Part shown: positions 56,265 to 64,000 of the stretch, piece by piece
How the letters are laid out: each line of letters opens with the position of its first letter
Numbering within the stretch: the stretch's first letter is position 1
Source: Siphlonurus alternatus
Lineage: Eukaryota; Arthropoda; Insecta; Ephemeroptera; Siphlonuridae
Direction of reading: 5' to 3'
Length of the DNA: 64,000 bases
NCBI GenBank assembly: GCA_949825025.1
Contig: CATKWE010000028.1
Coordinates: 1 to 64,000, forward strand
Program-made: the position numbers and the translations under genes
Notes under the pieces: generated by a model
What the model was told of the DNA's origin: nothing
The model's database searches: none
What the model saw: the letters and a program-made list of their open reading frames with translations, nothing else

Positions 56265-57401
56265 GAAAAAAGTTAGAGTTTTTTCCTACCAATTTTTTTT
56301 GTGGATTTCTGGTGGGCTAACTCAGGATCACAATTTTTTCAGAATGTTTTAGAACATTGTTTCACACTTTTTTTTCTTTTTAAAAGAGTTACGATTTGTC
56401 TTGAAACCTCCCTGGTAATGCTAGGGCTAAGCTTGCGTTTAATTGTATTCATCCCTTTGATTTGAATTTTTGGATCCAAAACAGAATAAATTCCAGTGGT
56501 AGGATACATTTACACAAATATTACGTCATACTCATAAGACATAATAAATCAATTGAAATTTTATAATTTTCTGGTCTAAAAAATAAACAATTATGTATGT
56601 ATATATTTTTCTCTATAAAAAGCCTAAGAGCTTACAGCTTGCGGCGGGGTAATGGGTAGGGATAAGGTATAGAGAACGGATGATGGCCACGGCCTGTTAC
56701 GCGTCCCAGCATTCGGTGAGATAAGACTGAGGAAACCATGGAAAATACATTACAAAAAATCACAATACAATATTACAATCAAAATTATAATGTTATACTG
56801 TATCGTATTTCATTTTGTCGTATGTCAATTTAATTTAAATTTGCTATCTTCTTTATGGCGCTCAAAGAATGCACTTGAAATTTCAAATATTTAAACACCA
56901 TGTATGTACAAAAGTGAAGACATAACTAAAAAATTTCTCCGCACAACCAAGGTTTGTTGATGAAAAATAAAATATATTCTTTTTCATAATACAAACTATT
57001 GAAATTCCGACCCTATATTTACATTAATATTTTTATTACAACAGAAATATAATTTAATTTTCATTTCAATTTTTCTATGGATATATTATATTACATTGTA
57101 TTTTGCTTCTTTTCGAATTTCTAAGCACTTATTTTTTTATTTCACACTATTTTCACTACTATGCATTTAAAATAAAGGTATGTTACGAATAATGGTTGAC
57201 ACGTTTTCTCAACACTGCTTCATCAAAATTTTCACAAAAGTCGCCAAATGTTATTTTAAACGTGATTTACCAGCTGACAGTTTTATTAACTGAATTTACA
57301 CCCTAGAAAATATTTTTACGAGAAAATATTGGTATCAATTTTTCTTATTTGGGAGTAAGTCGTTTGTCGTTTCATACAAATTTTATTGACCGAACAAATT
57401 C
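56265..57401. other. Host sequence, no gene
   Basis: Contains a reversed SINE body scrap at 56640-56745 (GGCCACGGCCTGTTACGC). Otherwise AT-rich without a recognised gene. Confidence 0.5.
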
Positions 57402-57560
<159 letters not shown>

Positions 57561-57796
57561 ACTTTATGACTGTCTGATTTGTAAAACGTGTCATAAAAAA
57601 AGGACTCAAAATTGTCGACAAGGCATATTTTATATTAGCTCCAGGAGATCTGATATCAATGGTCCACACAGACAGAATATTTTTTTTTTTACATTTTATA
57701 ACTTTTACAATCAAATTTATTCTTACGTGACGTTCAGACTTCTTATCAATGGTTGAAGTTTTTTATTAAACTTGATGAAAACGTGCTAAACTGAAC

Positions 57797-58030
57797 TGGG
57801 CACTTGACGCAGTAGTATGCACACACGATTTGAAATCGGATGGTCGTGAGTTCAATCCCAGTCACCGCCAAACTTTTCACAAGTGGCGGTTGCTAAAGAA
57901 CACCCACTCGAACATCTGGGAGGTAATTTATGGCATCCTCCATTAATTGATGACCATCCTGACTGAGGTTTCCTTGGTTTCCCCAGTCAAAGTTAAATGC
58001 CAGGATGGATTAAAAGGCCATGGCCTAAGC
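57797..58030 (+). mobile_element. tRNA-headed SINE
   Basis: The head GACGCAGTAGTATGCACACA and GGTCGTGAGTTCAATCCC looks like A and B boxes. The body has CGCCAAACTTTTCACAAGTG, GGGAGGTAATTTATGGCATC and GACTGAGGTTTCCTTGG. Same family as 48235-48520. Confidence 0.75.
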
Positions 58031-58337
58031 CAATTTGATTTATATTTAATATATTCTAGCTTTGCCTGATTAAAGAGGATTTGCACAGAAAGATTCAAAT
58101 GGAATTTGCAACCATTCTCTTATAATTAAAAGTTTTTTATGTCATTCGGTAATATCGGAATAAATTTGTGAAATTGTCCACAATTCTCCTTACTATTCAT
58201 AATTACAGTTAAATCAGCTCAACATAAATTCCAATGTTTCAAACGAAACTCAAGCAGCTTCTATTTCAATTTAATTTTTATATTGATGGTATTACAATGG
58301 AGGCATACATTACCAAAATGTGTCAATTGCCCCAAAA

Positions 58338-58338
58338 T

Positions 58339-58419
<81 letters not shown>

Positions 58420-58433
58420 GCAATCAAGCAATC
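58338..58433. repeat. (CAAT)n microsatellite
   Basis: About 24 units, the last few changed to CAAG. Confidence 0.97.
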
Positions 58434-59961
58434 AAAATGAATTAGATTAATTAAATAGAACAATAATTTTTTTCATAAAAACATTATTTAAAATATTTTA
58501 TAATAATATAATTATTATAAAATTTAATTATTAATTTTATATTAATTAAATATATTATTTATTGTAAAATAAATATTATAATATTACTAAAAATTGAAAA
58601 CATTAAGTTTTTTTTTTTTAAAGTATTAAAATTTATTACACTGATTAAATGGTAAAATATCTTTTAGGTTATTTCACCTAAACTTCCATCATTTTATATA
58701 TAAATGTTACCTTTGAACGTTCAATATTGTATGTAACAAAACACAATAGCGAGCGTTGATCGATTCCTAAGTTTTCCGTTCTGACGATTCTTGTTTACAT
58801 CTGATTGATTGTTGCTGGCAACATTGTTGAAAATTCTTTGTTGCTTCCTTCTTTGTTGCTTCAAAAATTACAAAGGAGTGAAATATAAAATGTGTTGATA
58901 AATAAACGATCAAGAAGAGAAAAGAACAATCCTTTAAATTTTCTTTTGAATGAAATTATTTTTGAAAAATGGTCATTATTCATTATATTTATCAAAAAAT
59001 ATTTCTATATTAGACAGGCAGAAAAATAAAATGAAACTACTAGCAACTGAAATATGGCATTGACTGGTATTCATCACATCCTAAAAGTCAAGCTACCTCA
59101 ATCGTAGTTGTTCATTGGATGGGTTCATCAAAAAATAATTTTGATTTATTTGTGTAAATCGCTGAGCTTTTGATATGATTTAATATTACTAACTAGTTTT
59201 TGCGTTAACAACTTTTCACTATTTTTACCACTTAAGTTTATTACAGGTCATTTCTCCCCCCTCCCCTCCTTCTTAGAGACATCAAAATATTCCCAGCATG
59301 GATTGGAATATTTTTGTCAACTACAGTTCAATTTATGTGATATTCCTTCCTCCTTCTGGAATGACCGTATAGTATAGGTTTTCATGGTTTCCTCAGTCTC
59401 AACAAGGCAAATGCTGGGATGCATTGCCATAGGCCTTGCCCTCCCTCCCCCCCCCCTCCGATTTGAAAGGGACTCACAAAATGCTAGGTCGGGTTCACGA
59501 AGAGCCGGGAGATTAAATTCAGTTAAATTAAGGAAAAAAATAAACTAAATATTATTATATTATTTTGTGGTGAAAATATACCTGTTGATTATTTCACTTT
59601 ATTAGTCATACACTGAAAAAATTTAACAACTGTATAACAGTACTTACATAAATTATTATTAAAGTAAGTGCAGAACATTAAAATAATTAATAATATTACT
59701 TTTTTCGAACTAAAAATAATTTATTTGACATTGTACTCTAGGATCAAAATTAATTGTTAATCAATTAAGTCCTTATGAGCACAAGAGAGCTTCTACACAG
59801 TTTGGTTCATTTGTAATATTATAGTAAACCACCTGTTCATTGAACAAATTAGCTACTAATTATTTAAAACATGCATGTTCTTACATAATTACATACAATA
59901 CGAAAATAAAGTTAAACTTTAAATTCCTTCACATAATTTTTTATGAATTAAATAATAAGTG
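58434..59961. other. Host sequence, no gene
   Basis: Very AT-rich. SINE tail fragment at 59365-59525 (+) with AAAGGGACTCACAAAATGCT and GGTTCACGAAGAGCCGGGAG. No protein gene seen. Confidence 0.5.
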
Positions 59962-60139
59962 TTTATTGGGGCTCCTAGAAATGCGTCCGAAAAAGAATTT
60001 GTCCGAAAGCGGAATCTGTCTTTTAACCATGATGCCGTACAAATAAAGAAGTCACATAAAAGTCACAGGTGTATTTTGCGACCTCCTCTTTCGATTGAGC
60101 TAGAAAAAAAAAATTGATGAAAATAGTCCATTCAATTGA

Positions 60140-60535
60140 ATCACGGATAAAATACCCTTTGATAAAATACCCTCGGATATAATACCCAGACAAAATACCC
60201 TAGGACAAAATACCCTTGGACAAAATACCCTCGGACAATTAACCCTTGGACAAAATACCCTTAGACAATTAACCCTTGGACAAAATACCCTTAGACAAAA
60301 TACCCTCGGACAAAATACCCTGGGATAAAATACCCTTGGACAAAATACCCTTGGACAATTTACCCACAGATAAAATACCCTTGGACAAAATACCCTTGGA
60401 CAAAATACCCTTAGACAAAATACCCTTGGACAAAATACCCTCAGACAAAATACCCTCAGACAAAATACCCTTGGACGAAATACCCTTGGACAAAATACCC
60501 TTAGACAAAATACCCTCAGATAAAATACCCATCAC
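60140..60535 (+). repeat. Left 15-bp repeat array
   Basis: GGACAAAATACCCTT and variants (CTTAGACAATTAACC, CTCAGATAAAATACC). A unit length of 15, a multiple of 3, keeps frames open in both directions and gives spurious D-K-I-P-L and K-G-I-L-S repeat frames. Confidence 0.95.
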
Positions 60536-61572
60536 TTTGAGGTTGGGAAAAATTTCAGTTTCAATTCAGGGCGAGAAATTCACATTTTTGAAAATACTGG
60601 AATATTTCATTTGCAATACATTCATAAACTAGCTCATTCAAAGAATAATCATCGTTTTGAATAATATATAATAGATATATATGAATCTCAATTCCAAAAC
60701 GATTGGGTAAAAATGCATGTCCCCACTCGTGTTCAGATCGTTCATATATAGCCGTCTCACTCAAATATCTTTTAATATACTATACACATCAATGCTCGTT
60801 TTTTCCTAACGGGGCCGGCTCCGTAGTCTGGTCTTTTTGTCAAAATTATATAACTAAAAGTTCGGTAATAAAGAAGAATATGATTTTTTTCCCCGGTGTC
60901 TTAATATTTTTAAGTCACTAATATGCATTAAGAAGTTATAAAGGCTTTTTAACACAACTAAATACTTTTTAAGATAATTTTATTATGTACCATGTGTACA
61001 TGTAATTCTATATCTTCAAAAATATAAAATTTCTTCTCATCATTAAAAATGTGAATTAAATATAATTTTTTCTGGTAAATAATGATTCTGTACAATAAAA
61101 TAACAAATAAATATAACTGAAATAGCAATACGTATTTTACTATCATGCTTTGTGCTGGTTGTTACCCGTGACAACATAAATTTTAAAACCATTATGAACA
61201 TTTAATTTTATAGCTGGTTTCCATGAGTAAGTTTATAGAACATTCTACTGCAAAAAGCAATGTATCTCTTGTCGACCTTACAATGTAACATTATGTTAAT
61301 ACGAAAAAAATTGGGTGGGGAAGCAATGTTTTCTTCTATTCATGAGGTGACGATTTTTTATTCTTACTTTTTGTTTTGTTTTTGCTCTTTATTAAAAAAT
61401 AATGAAAAAATGCATTCATACATTCATTGTAAAATAATTATACCATAATAATTACGCGATGTTTTATTTAGTATCCCCTCTTCATTTACATTTACTTATT
61501 TCCCCCCCCCCCCCAAAGTCCTTTTCGCCTGGGTTGGCTCAAATATATTGCACCCAAATTAACCTACATTAA

Positions 61573-61958
61573 GGGTAAGATAACACGAACAATCGATTGT
61601 TGTTATAGTCCCATTTGATTAACATGTAAACCTTAGCAACCTCATAATGATTCTGAATGTTTTTTGAGAGGCAGTTCTTGGCACCAAAAAAATATGGAAA
61701 ATATTTCAAAACAATCGGACGATCCAATTTTTTTAAATTATTTTCTTAGTTTAGGTATCCATGGGAAAGCCCTATACTAAAAATTTAAAAAATTCGTTTA
61801 AAAAAATTGGATCGTCCGATTGTTTTGAAATTTTTTCCATATTTTTTTGGTGCCAAAAACTGTCTCTCAAAAAAATTTCAGAATTATTATGAGGTTGCTA
61901 AGATTTACATGTTAATCAAATGGGACTACAACAATCGATTCTTCGTGTTATCTTACCC
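61573..61958. mobile_element. TTAA-flanked fold-back MITE
   Basis: Ends GGGTAAGATAACACGAACAA and its complement; arms of about 180 bases. TTAA at 61569-61572 and 61959-61962. It is nested inside the 15-bp-repeat element. Confidence 0.88.
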
Positions 61959-62454
61959 TTAAAAAAATAACATGATAAATAATAAAATAATTAAAAGGTG
62001 CTAAATATTTAATTATTATACTCTACAACTATACGTATAAAAAAATTAATTATGCTGTGAAAGTATCATGCGCAGGATTCAGTGAAATTTATTTTACCTT
62101 TTTCATGGGCAATTCGCAATAACATATTATAAATTATAGAAAATATAATCATAAATTTATGATTATAATTATTGGTACTGTTGAAATCCGAAATATCATA
62201 TATTTTTAATTTTGGTTGGTTGGTTGGTATTTTGGGGCAATTGACACATTATATTTTTAAATTTATTATATCAATAGGAAACTTTTTATGCAACATGAAA
62301 ATTATTGTACCCTGTCCCTTTAATAATAATAATATTAATACTGTACTGTACAGTGTATATACAATACATGTGTGCAAAATGTTTGCATGATGTAGGTATA
62401 ATTTTTATCATTCTACGAAATACCTAAGATACTGTTATATTATAATATATGGTA

Positions 62455-62868
62455 AATTGTCTGAGGGTATTCTGTCCAAGAGTGTTTCGTCTAAGGGTAT
62501 TTTGTCCGAGGGTATTTCGTCCAAGGGTATTTTGTCCATGGGTATTTTGTCTGAGGGTATTTTATCTGAGGGTATTTTGTCCAAGGGTATTTTGTCCTAG
62601 GGTATTTTGTCCAAGGGTATTTTGTCCTAGGGTTAATTGTCCAAGGGTATTTTGTCCAAGGGTATTTTGTCCAAGGGTATTTTATCTCAGAGTATTTTGT
62701 CCAAGGGTATTTTGTCCTAGGGTTAATTGTCCAAGGGTATTTTGTCCTAGGGTAAATTATCCAAGGGTATTTTGTCCTAGGGTAAATTGTCTGAGTGTAT
62801 TTTGTCCTAGGGTATTTAGTCTGGGTATTATATCTGAGGGTATTTTATCAAAGGGTATTTTCTCCGTT
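62455..62868 (-). repeat. Right 15-bp repeat array, inverted
   Basis: AAGGGTATTTTGTCC units, the reverse complement of the left array. Variant units such as TAGGGTTAATTGTCC are present on both sides. Confidence 0.95.
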
Positions 62869-62879
62869 TACCATTCAAT

Positions 62880-63056
62880 TAGCCAAACCTGTTGGCTAAA
62901 TAATTGTGGATAACTAAACGCGCGGCTTAATCTCGTGGACATCTCACCCACCTGGATACATTTTATATTTAGGATCCCATCTTGGATTATATCTTAAATA
63001 TGGAGGTATTTGGACCTCCATATATATGGTGATTTATTGATAATCTATTAAGCAAA
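62880..63056 (+). mobile_element. Fragment of the 43172-type terminal repeat
   Basis: AGCCAAACCTGTTGGCTAAA, ACTAAACGCGCGGCTTAATC and CCCATCTTGGATTAT match 43320-43490 in order, with drift. It abuts the right end of the 15-bp-repeat element. Confidence 0.75.
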
Positions 63057-64000
63057 TGTGCTATAGTTGCGGATAAGTCCTCCCTGAATTCCACCCCATA
63101 ACATCTCCGTCCCCTCTCCAAACAAATCCTATATACGCCATAGGATTCCACTGTTAATAAAGCTTTGGCTCATATTTCAATTTTTTTTTTCGTACAGTTT
63201 CTTCTCTGCTATAATAATAAATAAAATTTTCGGATGAATTCACCTCTTTATTGATAAACTAGTGCTTTCGTACGGTTTCCTCTTTCAGACAGTTTCCTCT
63301 CTGCTGTAATATTATATACAATTTCGGACAAATTCTCCTCTTTATTGATAAACTGGTGCTTTCGTACGGTTTCCTCTTTCGGACAGTTTCCACTTTCGGA
63401 CTGTTTCCTCACTCATTTTTTTAATATAGTTGGTCTCTGCAATTTGGTAATAATTGCACTTTTAGTAATTAAATGCATTTTTAAGATCAAAATTATTACA
63501 TTGTTTAATTTTAGCAATATTATAATTTTTCGTAATTAGAGGAAACTGATGGAACGCGGAATACGTCCGAATTATTCGTATACAGTGTTGCCACTTATTT
63601 CCAACATGTTTTAAGAACCCCCCACTCCTCGTTGGCACCGCCTCTCTTTCGGACAGATTCCGTTTTCGGACAAATTCCTTTTCGGACAGATTCTTTGGGG
63701 CCGTTTATTGGTATACACAGTAGTTTAAATTATTCTTTTGATACCTAAATTAATTGTTTTGCTTTATACGTGTAAAAAAATTTAGTGACATGCTTTGTAT
63801 GGAAAGCATTTAACCTACATGACATTATGACGTACACCTCTGGACACCACGAACGTTTGCTCTGTTTGTGTCACGTGGTCTATGGAGGTGAACTAGAACG
63901 ATTTTCGACTGGGTGTTCTCTCCCAAATTTACAAATCTCTGTGTCCTGAAGCTGCAGAGCAGGCAGTTCATGATGCTCAATTATTATGATTGTAGGTGGT
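63057..64000. other. Host sequence with TTCGGACA-type repeats, no gene
   Basis: Two copies of a 93-bp unit (CTCTTTATTGATAAACT then TTTCGTACGGTTTCCTCTTT) start at about 63243 and 63336. CGGACAGTTTCC words continue to 63690. Bases 63833-63895 are an inverted copy of 21905-21960. No gene recognised. Confidence 0.55.

Larger units (their letters stand above)
60134..62880. mobile_element. Non-autonomous element with ends made of 15-bp tandem repeats
   Basis: The left array (60140-60535) is about 26 units of GGACAAAATACCCTT. The right array (62455-62868) is the same unit inverted, about 27 units. The arrays mirror each other at the outer edge, including AATTGAAT before the left array and ATTCAATT after the right array. 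The 1.9-kb centre has no recognised gene and contains the MITE at 61573-61958. Confidence 0.8.
59962..63711. mobile_element. Possible composite element with TCCGAAA inverted ends
   Basis: AAGAATTTGTCCGAAAGCGG near 59992 is matched, inverted, by CGTTTTCGGACAAATTCCTT near 63661, with about 55 bases of recognisable symmetry on each side including a TTATTGG/CCAATAAA edge. The interval encloses the 15-bp-repeat element. The ends are diverged, so the boundaries are approximate. Confidence 0.5.

Noticed and set aside
58234..58440. Asn-Gln-Ser repeat protein
   Set aside because: Translation of the CAAT microsatellite.
60269..60632. Long repetitive frames on both strands (K-G-I-L-S and D-K-I-P-L repeats), also 62449-62913
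   Set aside because: They arise because the 15-bp repeat unit is a multiple of three; no non-repetitive coding sequence is attached.
60140..62868. CRISPR-like arrays
   Set aside because: Units are contiguous 15-bp repeats without unique spacers, in eukaryotic DNA, and mirror-symmetric.

Overview
The window is AT-rich eukaryotic (metazoan) DNA. The evidence is spliceosomal introns, polyadenylation signals, TATA-box promoters, tRNA- and 5S-headed SINE copies, many fold-back transposons and microsatellites. The host is most likely an arthropod, but nothing in the sequence fixes the species and I see no convincing host protein gene. The coding content is two co-oriented, related Polinton/Maverick elements (adintovirus-like integrated DNA viruses): element 1 at 922-20491 and element 2 at 24058-38755.

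Both elements are built the same way. A rightward block starts near the left terminal inverted repeat. It has a TATA-driven acidic protein of unknown function, then a tightly packed run: FtsK/A32-type packaging ATPase, a small protein with a hydrophobic C-terminus, a conserved unknown of about 240 aa, a retrovirus-type integrase with a chromodomain, penton (minor capsid), a basic core protein, double-jelly-roll major capsid protein and adenain-type cysteine protease. Most neighbours overlap (ATGA, TAATG) or are a few bases apart. A last rightward gene (222-230 aa) has its own promoter: a TGCGCATGCGC palindrome followed by a TATA box. A leftward transcription unit starts near the right terminal repeat and is heavily spliced. 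In element 1 I can trace ten exons, all joined by phase-1 introns, including four 69-nt exons repeated every 144 bp. Its last exon also carries a phase-0 donor that fits a phase-0 acceptor just before the DNA polymerase B reading frame, so the polymerase may be made with a long low-complexity N-terminal extension.

Element 1 is the fuller copy: its terminal repeats are almost perfect and every gene is open except PolB, which has two single-base homopolymer frameshifts; it has no matching target-site duplication. Element 2 has a perfect 6-bp duplication (GAGAGT) and identical terminal repeats over about 120 bp. However, it has lost most of PolB by a deletion that fuses the PolB tail to the spliced gene, and its ATPase carries a nonsense codon near the C-terminus. 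It therefore looks like a capsid-competent but polymerase-deficient derivative.

The rest (1-921, 20492-24051, 38762-64000) is a graveyard of non-coding repeats: fold-back MITEs, an 83-bp satellite, 5S- and tRNA-headed SINEs, a LINE 3' stub, large inverted-repeat elements at 43172-44674, 54200-55846, 55860-56260 and 60134-62880, and CT, AT and CAAT microsatellites.

The points most worth a second look are the predicted spliced PolB extension with its exon array, a shared domain linking the first and last rightward genes of both elements, the repeated NRF-1-like promoter palindrome, and adenain-type cleavage sites at matching places in both core proteins.
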